A stretch of DNA of 64,000 nt from Symbiodinium natans (lineage: Eukaryota; Sar; Dinophyceae; Suessiales; Symbiodiniaceae): positions 620,001-684,000 of the forward strand of contig CAJNDS010002634.1 in NCBI GenBank assembly GCA_905221605.1. The letters are read 5' to 3'. The translations under genes and the position numbers were made by a program. Of the stretch, positions 48,594 to 58,742 are shown one piece after another; within the stretch, counting starts at the first letter, position 1, and the number at the start of each line of letters is the position of its first letter. Under the pieces are notes generated by a model. The model did not search any database, had not been told where the DNA came from, and saw only the letters and a program-made list of their open reading frames with translations.

Positions 48594-51293
48594 GACTCCC
48601 TGGGTGGCATCTCCCCACTCTCTCTGGCGTGCTTGTCTGGCCAACCCAGCTTGGTGCAGCTGCTCCTCTGCGCAGGCGCATCGATGGATGGCCCCGAAGG
48701 CCACGGAGGGGCCCCGCTTCTTAGGGATTCTTGGGAACCTCTTTTTTTTTAAGGTTTTGAGGTACTGCAAGTCCTAAGGAGCAGCTAAGATCAGAATTTT
48801 TGCTAGGGTTCCAAGTTCAGTATAGGCTCCTGCATGCTGCGTACAAGAACTTTGCTGGGATTTGCGAGATCTTGCTTGATTCCGGCGCCAGCCCCCACGT
48901 AGCATTCACGCGCAGCGGCCATATTCAACTGGAGAGCCCAGCGATAACGCCGCAACACGAGGACCACTGGCACCAAGTACTTTGTGAGCCCAGCCAGGGA
49001 GGGTGCTCGCTGCTGCAGCTCCGCACAGAAGCTTACTTAGCTAAGAGTTGAACTTTAAACTTTTTAGATTTCCTTCTTTAGTAGGAATAGTAAAGCTTAA
49101 CCTTTTTCTCCCCTTGGTTGTTGGAGAAGTAAGGAAGGAGTCACTGCCCTGCATCTGGCAGCTTGGCACGGCAGTGTCCGGATCTGTTCCTAGGCGTTTC
49201 CCAAGCATCACGTGTTGTTTATTGTTTTTGCATGCAGTGTACACATGAAACAATGTACTGTGCGAAGCTAGAACAGTCATCTGTAGAACATATCGGTTTT
49301 TCTGTATCTATCTATCCATCTATCTATCTGTATATAATGTTGCTTTCCTTAAGACATCAAAACCTGCTTTTTGAGTTTTTGAGTAGAAAGCCCCTTATAG
49401 AATCCTTAAGTAACCTACAGGACAGCAGGTTGTTTGGGGGGGGTTCTTAAGGTTTCTCTACTATACCCTCTCTTCGTTCAAAACCTGCCTTCAACCCTAA
49501 ACCCTGAACCCCAAACCCTAAACCCTAAACCGCGCAGGCTGGGCCCTGATCCAGGCCTCAGCGCGGCCCGACGCCAGGGACCGACTGCACCGCTCCGCGC
49601 TGATGCTGTCGGCCGAGAGGGGCCACCTGGAGGTGGGGTTTAGGATTTAGGGTTCAGGGTTTAGGGTTTAGGGGCAGAAAGGTTTAGGGTATAGGGTTCA
49701 GGGTTTAGGGTTTAGGGTTCAGGGTTTAGGGTTTAGGGTTTAGGGGCAAAAGGGTTTAGGGTTTAGGGTTGGTCTCTGGTGCCCGAGCGCAGCCCTCAGT
49801 CAAGGCATGAGGCAGCTCCCAGATTCGTTTAGGGGCAAAAGGGTTTAGGGTTTCGGATTTAGGGTTTAGGGTGTAGGGTTTAGGGTTTTGGGTTTAGGGT
49901 TTAGGGTCTCGGGCTATGACGACTTGGTAGCCCAGTGGTACCCTTTACTTTTTTTTTGGTTTCTGGCTTCCCGTATAAAATAGCCAAACCAAAAAAAGGG
50001 GTGCCCTTATCAGAATATGGCTACTGGTCTAACATGACGAGTATGGTTCCGGCCATGAATGTCACTGTGAGAGCTTTGTCGTTTGCGACTGTGGCTATGC
50101 TCATTGTGATCAAGACTTCACGACTAAGCATGTGTGTTTTGAAGCTTTTGGGTTGTTCCAGTGTCCTGCAGACCCGAAACCCTAAGCCCTAAACCCTAAA
50201 CCCTAAACTCTAAGCCCTAAACCCTAAACCCCCGGTTTGTTGAGATTTGTGTTTGCCGGCTGTCGTTGGGGGAGTCTTGGGGGGCCTTGGGTGTTTATAA
50301 GGCCTTTGAGAGGGGTGCCTCCTTGCAGGTGGTGCGGCTTCTGCTGGAGCCGCGGGCCTGCACTTTAGGGTTTAGGGTTTAGGGTTCAGGGTTCAGGGTT
50401 CAGGGTTTAGGGTTTAGGGTTTAGGGTTTAGGGCATTTGAACCTCGGAGTTCAATCCTTGGGTTTGACAGCTTCATCGGGAGGCTTTGAGGCTCGGCATG
50501 TTTTACTGGCCGCCCTCCTTCTCAAGTGGAGCCTTCCGCATTTCTAGTAGCCGCAAACCTTCTGGCACCCTACTACTCCGAGCTCTTTACGATCGCTACT
50601 TCCTACCAGCTTCCAAGCCGCTGCACCAAGCTGAAGAAGCCGTCGATGATTCTTGAAGCCGAACACCCCAACCGCAACCTTCAACCTGCAGACTCGGGCC
50701 ACGCGTTTTGGGGCCTTATCTGCTTTGGGGCTTTGGGTCTTTAGGACCTTCAACCTCTGTCGGATCTTTTTTCTCAAACGTTTAAAGGGGAATTCCGAAA
50801 ATAGGGGCACCCCTTGTATTATTAACCCCTGATATACCCCCCCAAATAATCTAGAATCCTTTCAAATGAACCACCCAAGAAAGGGTACCCTATTTTCGGA
50901 AACCTGTTTGTGGGTCTCGGGGAGTTTCTTGCTCGCCTCCGAACGGAAACCCTAAACCCTAAACCCGAAACCCGAAACCCCAAACCCTAAACTGTAGAAA
51001 TGGCGCAGCCCAAGGCAGCGGGCACACCTCCATGCCAGCACCTTGTCCTGAGGAGTACAAGGAGGGACCCGGTTTAGGGTTTAGGGTTTAGGGTTTAGGG
51101 TTTAGGGTTTAGGGTTTAGGGTTTAGGGTTTAGGGTTTAGGGTTTAGAAGGGACCCTTAATCTTATTCCCCTCTAGAACTCTTATGTCTACCTTATATAG
51201 TCCCGGTCCCTTGATTGTCCAGTTTCGAAAGAACCATCGCGCGCGTTTTGGGGCAGTGCTCCCAGTTCTGCCCCCCCCCCCCCTCCTTTTTTA

Positions 51294-51324
<31 letters not shown>

Positions 51325-54286
51325 TGGGGGGGGGGGGGGGTGGGGTGCAGGGGTGCTAAGTTCGGAGAAAGGCCCCCTAAACCCTATGAACCCTTTAAAC
51401 CCGAATGTTGTTGAAAGGGCTTAGGATGTTACAGTGCTTGTAGCAAGAGGCTTGTAGGGGCTCGTAGGCTTTAGGGTTGTGCTTGGGCATTTAGGCAATA
51501 CATGAAGCTTTAAGAGCCCCAAGCCCCTACTCTGTTGTAGGTTCTTAGTATCAAGAACCTTTGTAGGGTTCTTAGGTCTCTTACAAGAGCGGTAGGTTTT
51601 GTATTCTGAAAAAGGAGGACTTCAGGGACACCCTCCCCCAACCCTAAGCCTAAACCGGGAGCTCACCCCAAACATCCTGGCCGAGAGTGAAGGCCGAAAC
51701 CTTTAACTTCAAGGCTGCGCAATCCGAAGCCCTAGCTATGTACCTCGGCTGTTCCCCCCTATTCTAACAGTCCGGATTATAGTAACCCCTATTATACCCC
51801 CTATTAAGGACTGTTAGTATACGGGGGAACATCCCAACATGTACTCGTGAGGGGAAGTCGCCTTCAATTTTGGTCTATACAGTTCCTCGTTGCCATGCTT
51901 CTTCCGTAAATGGTTGAGCCTTGCGCTTTCCGAGTGTGTTTCCTTTTGTGAGAAGAGCGAAACAACATGACAAAAACCATTGCTGTAAATTCCCTGGCGG
52001 CTGCAAACTCTCCATTCCAGGTCTCCAGGGTCACACTGCAGCCTCCCTCGCTGCTCGGGCCAACCAGATTGCCACCATCCAGCTTCTGCTTGAGGGCAAG
52101 GCCAGGCCAAGGGCTTAGAGCTTAGGGTTTAGGGTTTAAGGGGTGTGTTTCGGACAAGGCTTTGAAGTGTTTGGGGTTTGATTCAGACTGTTAGTAGTTC
52201 TTGTGTTTATAACGACGCCCAGTAAGGCCTTACGAACCCAACCCACGTAAAGCTCAGGCTGACGTGGACTACGTCGCCTGGTTCGGGGCACCCACAATGC
52301 TGCACATTGCAGCGTACTGGCGCTACCAGGGCCTGGCGTCCGCGCTGCTGTTGCAAAAGGCCTTTTTGTGAAGCAAGGGGTCCTCTTGCATGTAGCTCCA
52401 GGACAAAAGTTGATGTATCCATCCAATTATCTAACGTAAACCTTACCTACCGATGCTGGTGTCCATGCACTTCTTCTAGATCATGATTTGTGTATAATAG
52501 ATTGGAGAGAGAGGGAGAGGGTGCCTGCCGACTGCCGAAGCCCAACAAACATGATGGAAACAGCAATGTCTCAACCACTCAACGCCTGCTCGAATACCAC
52601 AGGGATACCCTGCAGCTGGCCCCGCCAAAAACAGCCCCAGACAGGTCGAAAAGAAAGCCCCATGATACAAAACCCTACGAAGCCCTGGGAGCACCACAAG
52701 CTCATGAATGTCCTAAAAACACAACTCTAACGCCACATCAAGCAGCTTGCAAAAGCATAAGCCATCAACCGCAAACCCTGTTGGCACTTCCGGTGATCAG
52801 TTGCTCCTGACCCTTTTTGTGATCTGACCTGTAGATTGTTCGCGGCCAGCTGACAATTTCAAAAGGCTACAGATGGACCGTTGTTGCAAACCCCGCAAGT
52901 GTGGCACCTTGATCCCTGATAACCTACCCTAAGAATCCAAGACCTGCCTTTTTTTGTGAGCTCTGAACATCAGACCCCTTTCCCAAAAAATATGGTAGGC
53001 CTTGGGTTTTTGAAACCCTAAACCCTACACCCTTAGAGACCCTTAGAGGTGAACCTTGATGTCGGGAGGCGAACACGGAGGCAGCGCTGACCCCCGGTGG
53101 GGTGCGGCCCCTGATGGTCGCCGCGGAAAGGGGCTCGGTGGAGGCCTCCGAAACAGGGCTCACAGAGAGAGCTCATGGGGGTTTTAGGGTTTAGGGTTTA
53201 GGGTTTGTAGGGTTTAGGGTTTAGGGTTGGATTTCTGGGGGGCTTTGCCCTAAACCGGCCCTACACCCCAAACCCTAAACCCTTACAACTCATCTGAGGT
53301 GTGTCAGCTCCTGTTGGGGTTCCGGGCGGAGGTCGGTGCTGTGGACGACGTGGGCGAAAGCGCCTGGCAGAAGGCCACTCACTGGTGTTGGTCTCTTAGT
53401 CTGGTTCAGAAGGGCTTGGGGTTTAACCCCTCCCCCCAATATTAAACCCCGCCTATACACCCTAACGTTAAATACATGTTAGAGTATATGGGGGGGGTTT
53501 AATATGAGGGGGTAGGGGGGTTTAGTATTAGGGGGAGGGGATTATAAGGTTTCGGGCTGATTATGGTATTTTTTTCTACCGTTGATTGTCGACATGCTGG
53601 CACATTCCCGGCCTGTTCTCGACAGTTGCTGACAGACAGGAAGGGAAGTACCTGATCACACTTTTAGATACTCTTCTGAACAGCCTGGCCAATCTAGCAC
53701 GCCTTTCGGAACCCTAAACCCTAAACCCCAAACCCCAAACTCCAAACCCTTCTTTTTTCAAGCAGCTCGAAGCTATGGCCTAAGACTATTACTTGGCAGC
53801 CCGTTTTACTGTGGTTATTATACAGTAGCCAAACCCCAAAAAGAGTGCCCTTTTTTCTTATACTATGGCCACTGGGCTACCAATTACAAGTGTCTAAGAC
53901 GTAGCAGCAGTGATCTGCAAGACGCCGAAGTAGGGTTAAGAGCCATGCCAGGTTCGCACCACTTTCGGTGGTGACTCGCTCTTGCGTTGTCCTTCCTCCC
54001 TCAACCCCGCCTTGATCATCACTGCCTCGCATAGGTGTTGCAAGAGCCCCAAAGAAGGCTAATTGGAGTGCCTTCTAAGCCCTACAACCCTAAACCCGAC
54101 ATCCTAAGCCCTTTGTGAACCCAGACTCCTGAAGTCAGCTAGGAACCCTTCAACCCTAAACCCTACCAGGCCGTCCTCGCTGGCCACCTCAAGATCAGTC
54201 ACCTCCTGGCCGCATGCGGCGCAGCCTCTGCGCTGACCGTGGGCCCGCCCAGCGATCCCAGCCGAAGCCCTGAACCCGCCGGATAG
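48594..54286 (+). CDS. Ankyrin-repeat protein, at least ten exons
   Basis: Exons 48594-48715, 48826-49027, 49134-49185, 49538-49632, 50329-50355, 52029-52100, 52258-52359, 53069-53143, 53299-53373 and 54170-54286 join in phase. Ankyrin units seen in order: GGISPLSLACLSGQPSLVQL; APLLHAAYKNFAGICEILL; GVTALHLAAWHGSVRIC; RSALMLSAERGHLEVVRLLL; GHTAASLAARANQIATIQLL; GAPTMLHIAAYWRYQGL; GVRPLMVAAERGSVEVCQLL; and ESAWQKAVLAGHLKISHLL. The frame stops at TAG 54284-54286. Introns are GC-AG, GA-AG or GT-AG and cut repeats at varied points. One short exon is probably missing between 50355 and 52029 (candidate 51693-51713). The 5' end is not found, and the gene may continue from the ankyrin exon at 44425 or the LamG gene. 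Ankyrin repeats bind protein partners; the specific role is unknown. Confidence 0.75.
48716..48825 (+). mobile_element. Introner, family G, in the ankyrin gene (GC-AG)
   Basis: Begins GCTTCTTAGGGATTCTTGGG and ends GGGTTCCAAGTTCAGTATAG. Intron start GCTTC and exon start GCTCC agree at 4 of 5 bases. Splicing joins CC to G as a Pro codon, giving GGAPLLHAAYKN, a correct ankyrin repeat. About half the positions, and both ends, match the LamG intron at 46409-46516. Confidence 0.85.
49028..49133 (+). mobile_element. Introner, family H-like, in the ankyrin gene (GA-AG)
   Basis: Intron and next exon both begin GAAG (49028-49031 and 49134-49137). The arms GAACTTTAAACTTTTTAG and AGCTTAACCTTTTTCTCCCC recall the LamG intron at 46910-47015. 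An alternative GC donor three bases later (49031) is also in frame. Confidence 0.7.
49345..49450. mobile_element. Inverted-repeat element nested in an ankyrin-gene intron
   Basis: TTCCTTAAGACATCAAAACCTG at the left and GGTTCTTAAGG at the right, with internal CCCCTTATAGAATCCTTAAG and AACCTACAGGACAGCAGG. It matches the element at 10337-10440 and lies within the intron 49186-49537. Confidence 0.6.
49633..50328 (+). other. GT-AG intron dominated by telomere-like repeats
   Basis: The intron starts GTGGGGTTTAGG directly at the end of an ankyrin exon, and the next exon starts GTGGTGCGG. The shared GTGG is the same duplication signature seen at introners. Inside are TTTAGGG/TTCAGGG arrays up to 49910, a family F element (49924-50033), a CCCTAAA tract near 50180-50232 and unique sequence. 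Splicing gives HLEVVRLLLEP, a continuous ankyrin repeat. Confidence 0.8.
49924..50033. mobile_element. Family F element nested in an ankyrin-gene intron
   Basis: TTGGTAGCCCAGTGGTACCC at the left and ATATGGCTACTGGTCTAAC at the right. The flanks ATGACGAC and ATGACGAG (49916-49923 and 50034-50041) are a 7-of-8 target duplication. Confidence 0.75.
50365..50433. repeat. TTTAGGG/TTCAGGG array
   Basis: About ten units beginning within ten bases of the end of the ankyrin exon at 50355. This is another telomere-like intron start. Confidence 0.92.
50793..50902. mobile_element. Family E inverted-repeat element
   Basis: TTCCGAAAATAGGGGCACCC at the left and GGGTACCCTATTTTCGGAA at the right are near-perfect inverted repeats. 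It lies in the unresolved part of the ankyrin gene. Confidence 0.8.
51073..51149. repeat. TTTAGGG telomere-like array
   Basis: Eleven perfect units. Confidence 0.96.
51270..51342. repeat. Poly-C, poly-T and poly-G runs
   Basis: C11, then T-rich with about T25, then about G14. Assembly length is uncertain. Confidence 0.85.
51744..51838. mobile_element. Family B inverted-repeat element in the ankyrin gene region
   Basis: CTCGGCTGTTCCCCCCTATT at the left and ATACGGGGGAACATCCCAAC at the right, flanked by ATGTAC on both sides (51738-51743 and 51839-51844). Confidence 0.8.
52101..52257 (+). other. GC-AG intron of the ankyrin gene
   Basis: Donor GGCAAG|GCCAGG and acceptor AGCTCAG|GCTGAC. Splicing gives LLLEGKADVDYV. 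The interior has a short TTTAGGG tract. Intron and exon starts share GC only. Confidence 0.75.
52360..53068 (+). other. GC-AG intron of the ankyrin gene
   Basis: Donor CAAAAG|GCCTTT and acceptor CGGGAG|GCGAAC, giving LLLQKANTEAA. It is mostly unique sequence with a short CCCTAAA tract near 53015. No complete inverted-repeat element was recognised in it. Confidence 0.7.
53144..53298 (+). other. GC-AG intron of the ankyrin gene with telomere-like tracts
   Basis: Donor GTGGAG|GCCTCC and acceptor TCTGAG|GTGTGT, giving GSVEVCQLLL. Inside are TTTAGGG units (53184-53228) and, in opposite orientation, CCCTAAA units (53271-53282), a small inverted arrangement. Confidence 0.75.
53432..53508. mobile_element. 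Inverted-repeat element with AATATTAAACCCC arms
   Basis: CCCCCCAATATTAAACCCCG at the left and GGGGGTTTAATATGAGGGGG at the right, with a short AT-rich centre. It is nested in the intron 53374-54169. Confidence 0.65.
53794..53883. mobile_element. Family F element with target duplication TTAC
   Basis: Ends TTGGCAGCCCGTTTTACTGTGG and GGCCACTGGGCTACCAA. TTAC flanks both sides (53790-53793 and 53884-53887). It is nested in the intron 53374-54169 of the ankyrin gene. Confidence 0.82.
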
Positions 54287-55640
54287 CGGGTTAGGGGTTT
54301 AGGGGTTTGAGGGTTTGCTCGGAGGGTTTAGGGGTTTAGGGTTAGGGCTTTGGGGTTTATGGGATTATAGGGTTTGGGGTTAGTTTTTGGTTGTAGGAAA
54401 TGCTATGATGCTGGCAGCATGGTAAACAGGGTGTATTGACAAGGGCGTGTGTTTTCTGTGACTTTCTGGTCGATGGTGTAGGGCTGAGGCCCCTGCATGA
54501 GGCTGTACGCTGTACAAGGATGCTGAATTATGCTATAGTTCGATTCCCGAACGTTTGGCATCTGCAATGGTGTGGCCATTCTCATGCCTGCTGGCTGAGA
54601 AGACACAAGGCCCCTGGACTGCTCCGGAACCCGGAGCATATTCTCTAGAATTTTCTTGGGGCAACATCTATCTGGAGTTCCGTAAGATGTACCTAGAGAC
54701 AAACAGGGCAATCGATCCGGTCATGAGACAAGTTCCCTTGTGGTAGGCTTTGTGTGTCTCTAGGTAAAGTTTTTTGGGATTGCCGTCCGTTCTTTCCTCG
54801 ATAGCCACTGTCTTTGGAGACCTTCCGAAACCCTAAACCCTGAACCCTAAAACCTTAAACCCTAAACCCTGGATTTGCAAGCAGAACTTGATTCCGGAAG
54901 GCCCTTCACCAGCATGTCGGGGGTTCTGATCGAAAGGAGACTGCAAAAGAGGTGAGAGGAGATAGCGTGATTGCACTTGTTTGTGTTTCGTTACATAATG
55001 TATGTATATATATATATGTATTTGTTTACCCGACTTGAAGAAATCACGTGCGCAACCCGTCATCAAGTCGTCTAAAGAGAGTTGGTACGAGCACGGCACC
55101 ACCATGCAAAGTTAGAGACAACGCCCCCGCTCCGAACCCGGCTGAAAACACGAGCCCTGGGTTCGGACCTGCGCAAAGGGCTACACTGCTACATGTGAGC
55201 GTTTCAAAGTGGACGGTTGTCGTGATGTGCCGCTGCTGCTGAAGAAAGAGTCGCGCTAACCCTGGCCAAGCCTTCACAAGGGTTTGAGCTCTGTGTGCCT
55301 TCACCATCACGTACATTCACGCACCCCTAGGGCTTAAGGCAGGCATGCTGGCCAACGAAGCTGAATGCCTTGCACCAAGTCGGTCACCTAAGGATGCTTT
55401 GGGAATCATTTCCGGGAGCGTGAACTTGAAGGAGTTCTCGGACTACCGCTTGAACTTCGAGGGCGTGAAGCGCACCCTGATGCTTTGCTAGCTCATCCCA
55501 AACCCTAATCCTTTCTTGTGTTACGCCTCGACTTCAGTCCGGACAAAACTGGGTTGTGCTTTGAGAGAATTTTCAATGCCCCTTCTTTCCTTGTAGGGGA
55601 ACCTATTCACAACTAAAGTCAAAGGGTTCAAAGCACAACC
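54286..55640. other. Region after the ankyrin gene
   Basis: Degenerate TTTAGGG (54290-54390), a CCCTAAA tract near 54830-54872 and a (TA)n patch near 55003. A short frame near 55410-55490 (GSVNLKEFSDYRLNFEGVKR) looks coding-like and stops at TAG. No exon was placed with confidence. Confidence 0.35.
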
Positions 55641-55645
55641 CTGAA

Positions 55646-55696
55646 CCCTAAACCCTAAACCCTAAACCCTAAACCCTAAACCCTAAACCCTAAACC
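55646..55696. repeat. CCCTAAA array
   Basis: Seven units. A TTTAGGG array in the opposite orientation follows at 55798-55851. Confidence 0.95.
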
Positions 55697-55797
55697 CAAC
55701 TCAGAAAAAGGTATCTTGGAAGGCCTCCGGAAGGCAAAGGGCGGAGGGCACGTCGAGCTGCCCCTCGGCCTTGGCCAGCCCGAAAGTTTAACAAGAC

Positions 55798-55851
55798 ATT
55801 AGGGTTTAGGGTTTAGGGTTTAGGGTTTAGGGTTTAGGGTTTAGGGTTTAG
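55798..55851. repeat. TTTAGGG array
   Basis: Seven to eight perfect units, in opposite orientation to the array 100 bases upstream. Confidence 0.95.
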
Positions 55852-56334
55852 GGGTAGCCCTTCTTGGGGTTGGATCAGAGTCTGCGGTGGGAATAGTAGG
55901 GGTTCCCCCTGTGTTGGGACATGGCATCACCGGGTCGAGGCCTTGTAAGCCGCCTGTAAGGCTACTAGCCCTGAATCAAAAGTAGGGTCCTTCTTGTCGT
56001 CCCTAAAAGAGTTTATGGTTCATATTACCTCAATAGGGATTATAGTAGTACAGGGTATGTGGCCCCAATTTTGGGGTTCATTGCTCCCAAGGTTGAGCCC
56101 AAAAACCCCAAAAAACAAGGGGTTTCGGAGGTTTGGAGGGGGCGCGCGCGCAAGTTGCGCCCTTTGACTGGGGCGTTTGGGCGATATGGACACTGTATGA
56201 GGCAACCTAAACCTTAGCCGGACCAACTCTTTGTTAGAATTGTTGTGAAATTTGCCAACCAATGTGCCTGGTCGGAGTCCTTCCTGAATTTGAAAGGAAA
56301 CTATCAGGACTCGCGTCGCGTTGGGCTGTACCGT

Positions 56335-56510
56335 AAGAACCCCAAACCTACAATTTTTGTGGGCTACGCAAATCACTTGTACGATTCTTAGGAAGCCTGG
56401 GAAAAAGTAAGCTTACCTTTTGTGGGTTACTAGAATCATAGGCCCTTATATTGGATTCTTGGGCAACCCAGGAAAAAGTAGGTGTTGGATTCTTGCGGCA
56501 GGTAGGCTTG
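56335..56510. mobile_element. Elements with AAGAACCCCAAACCTAC ends and an internal duplication
   Basis: GTAAGAACCCCAAACCTACA opens the segment. Within it, GATTCTTGGGCAACCCAGGA and GATTCTTAGGAAGCCTGGGA, each followed by AAAAGTA, indicate a partial tandem duplication of the right half. Related to 10337-10440. Confidence 0.5.
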
Positions 56511-56579
56511 GGTTATTATGGTTGCCTCGAGGCCTGCGAGCTGGCTCGATGTGCTGATGTATGGTGTGCCGTGGCAATG

Positions 56580-56652
56580 CTTTAGGGTTTAGGGTTTAGG
56601 GTTCAGGGTTTAGGGTTCAGGGTTCAGGGTTTAGGGTTTAGGGTTTAGGGGT
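56580..56652. repeat. TTTAGGG/TTCAGGG array
   Basis: About ten units. Confidence 0.92.
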
Positions 56653-57059
56653 AGGGAATGAGGGAATGAGATAATATAAGCCCTTAAAGGGCCCTGATTC
56701 CCTCATTCCCTGCTAACCAACAGTAAGAACCTTGCGGTCCAAACGAACCCGGGGGTCATATGCCCTATACTACCTGAAATACCGATGAATGTATATGAAC
56801 CATGAACCCTTGCAGGGTTCATCTGGCCCTCAAGGATGGGATGCTTGAAGGTTACTGCTTCAGAGTGTATCGGCAGCAGCTTTTCACCTCGAACTTTTGT
56901 GTGTTCATGCGGCAGGGTTGTGGCCGCGGGGTCCGGCAACATTACGTTGAAGTACGTGGGCTTGATGTGCCTGAGGCTTTCTGATAATTTGCTGTATCTC
57001 TTTCCTGGCAGCGGAGGGTGCAACAGGAACCCTGAACCCACTTGCCGTTCAGGTCAATG

Positions 57060-57720
57060 AGAGCTACGATACAGCACACACCTCCGCAACGTCGCAAGAC
57101 CGCCGCTGTGGCAAAGGCCCGTCATCAAAACACTTTCATATTCGGAGCATGTGCTTTTATATTGCAGTGTACAGATGAAGTTCATTTACGCAAAAGAGGC
57201 TGGGATAACCTCGGCACTATCATAATACCGGGATGCACTAATTAGGCGGGATATACACCTTTGATGCGATTACCGTGGCCAATAGTAGGCCTAGCAAAAC
57301 ATTCTCGAGCATAATGGCCAAACTTGCTGTAGTGTCTACGCACCCCTGTTGTAGTGCTAACGTTTTCATGTAGCATTGTGATGACGCGTCATAGGGCGCC
57401 CCTAGCGCACTAAAACTATTGAACGCGAGGTATCCTAGTGATACTACCTTGCGGGCACAACTTTTGTTAGGTCAGATTGCGTCGGTATGCTTGCGACTTA
57501 CGTCTGAACCCACATCAGTGGTTTCGGGAACACTTTACGTCCTGAGAGCTTCACTTAAAGAAGCGAGTCGACCGCTCATAGATACGAGCCGACGACGACA
57601 ACACCCTCGGCATCACATATATGTGCTGAACTTCGCCCTGAAGTGCATCCTATCCTACCTCCCTCCACCACCCAAGTAAGACCCAAGGACGGAGTCATTG
57701 CGGGTTGTTTGGCCTCATTT
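57060..57720. other. Unique sequence without telomere-like units
   Basis: A weak + frame at 57419-57679 (LRAQLLLGQIASVCLRLTSE and a longer remainder) could be an exon. Nothing recognised. Confidence 0.3.
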
Positions 57721-57762
57721 TGGGTAGGGGGTAGTTAAGGCAGCCCATGCGCAAGTCATGGG

Positions 57763-57841
57763 TTGGCATGTTCCCCCCTATACTACCAGTCCTTAATGGG
57801 GAAAATAGTAGGGGGTACTATAATCCCTATGAACATCCCAA
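57763..57841. mobile_element. Family B element with a perfect 8-bp target duplication
   Basis: TTGGCATGTTCCCCCCTATA at the left and CTATGAACATCCCAA at the right, flanked by GTCATGGG on both sides (57755-57762 and 57842-57849). The right arm is shortened. Confidence 0.85.
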
Positions 57842-57907
57842 GTCATGGGTTCTACATGTCCGAACCAGTCCCTGTGGGTCTCCACCTGTTGCAAGTAGGG
57901 CTACATG

Positions 57908-57986
57908 GAGTTGCACACTAGGGCACTTAAGGGGCGTTTTAGTGGGCTATCAGTACAGCTGAAATTGGGTTATAACTACCATGAAC
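57908..57986. mobile_element. Family C element, right part
   Basis: GGGCACTTAAGGGGCGTTTTAG, then TTGGGTTATAACTACCATGAACC, matches the right half of the family C copies. The left tip is degenerate. Confidence 0.6.
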
Positions 57987-58097
57987 CAAGCAGAAGCGTG
58001 GAAATCTTCTGTTCTCACTCTTGCCCCTCTGGGGTCTTCGGTCAAGAGGCTTCGAGGGGAAGGATTTAACAGTTGCATACAATGTCTCGGTAGCCCC

Positions 58098-58182
58098 TTG
58101 AAGCATGTTTGGATTTTTCTTATTGGGTCTAAGAGGATCATGTTCAGGATTTTTTCAGAGGGATTTAGTAGGGCCATCCTGG
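58098..58182. mobile_element. Family J element
   Basis: GTTTGGATTTTTCTTATTGG, GTCTAAGAGGATCATGTTCAGGA and TTTTTCAGAGG..AGGGCCATCCT match the segment at 59787-59922. A short terminal-exon-like frame (DVDEVLLALYA, stop 58215) follows. Confidence 0.55.
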
Positions 58183-58319
58183 ATGTTGATGAGGTCCTAC
58201 TGGCACTGTATGCGTAGATTACCCTGCTCGAAGACACTGTCCCCGCAAAAGCCTCAAGTCACTTTTTGGGAGGCTCACGTGCTGCCTGCCGTGCCGGGAG
58301 CTGCTTTGGAATGACATGG

Positions 58320-58432
58320 AAAGACTTTAGGGTTTAGGGTTAGGGTTTAGGGTTCCGGGTTTAGGGTTTAGGGTTTCGTCCCTGGCAGGCAGTGCAGCAG
58401 TCCTAGCCGTAAAAAAGGGTTTAGGGTTTAGG
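58320..58432. repeat. TTTAGGG tracts with the GCAGCAGTCCTAGCCGTAAA core
   Basis: A single copy of the 60-bp repeat core known from 41.8 kb lies between two short TTTAGGG tracts. Confidence 0.88.
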
Positions 58433-58742
58433 GACCCCTCGCCAATCCCCCAAACCTTATTCGGGTTCAGGGTTTAGGGTTCCTAGTCTTGAAGCCTGCT
58501 GCAACGAGACGTTTATGCAACACCACCCAAAAAAGATTTATGAACAACTCGTGTCTCTTGTGTGGGGATCTGACCTGAGTAGGTTTTGGTGGATTTGACT
58601 GAACTCTCAACGCCTAATCCCTCAAAACTCCGAACCCTAAACCCTAAACCTAAACTCCCATTCACTTCGCCAGAAAGGCAGACTCAAAGAAGTTGTTTTT
58701 CTCGTTTAGTTGGGTTTAGGGTTTGATATTAAGGGTGTTCCC

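Larger units (their letters stand above)
53374..54169 (+). other. GC-AG intron of the ankyrin gene
   Basis: Donor CAGAAG|GCCACT and acceptor TACCAG|GCCGTC, both starting GCC. Splicing gives ESAWQKAVLAGHLKI. Two different inverted-repeat elements (53432-53508 and 53794-53883) and short CCCTAAA tracts sit inside. Confidence 0.75.
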
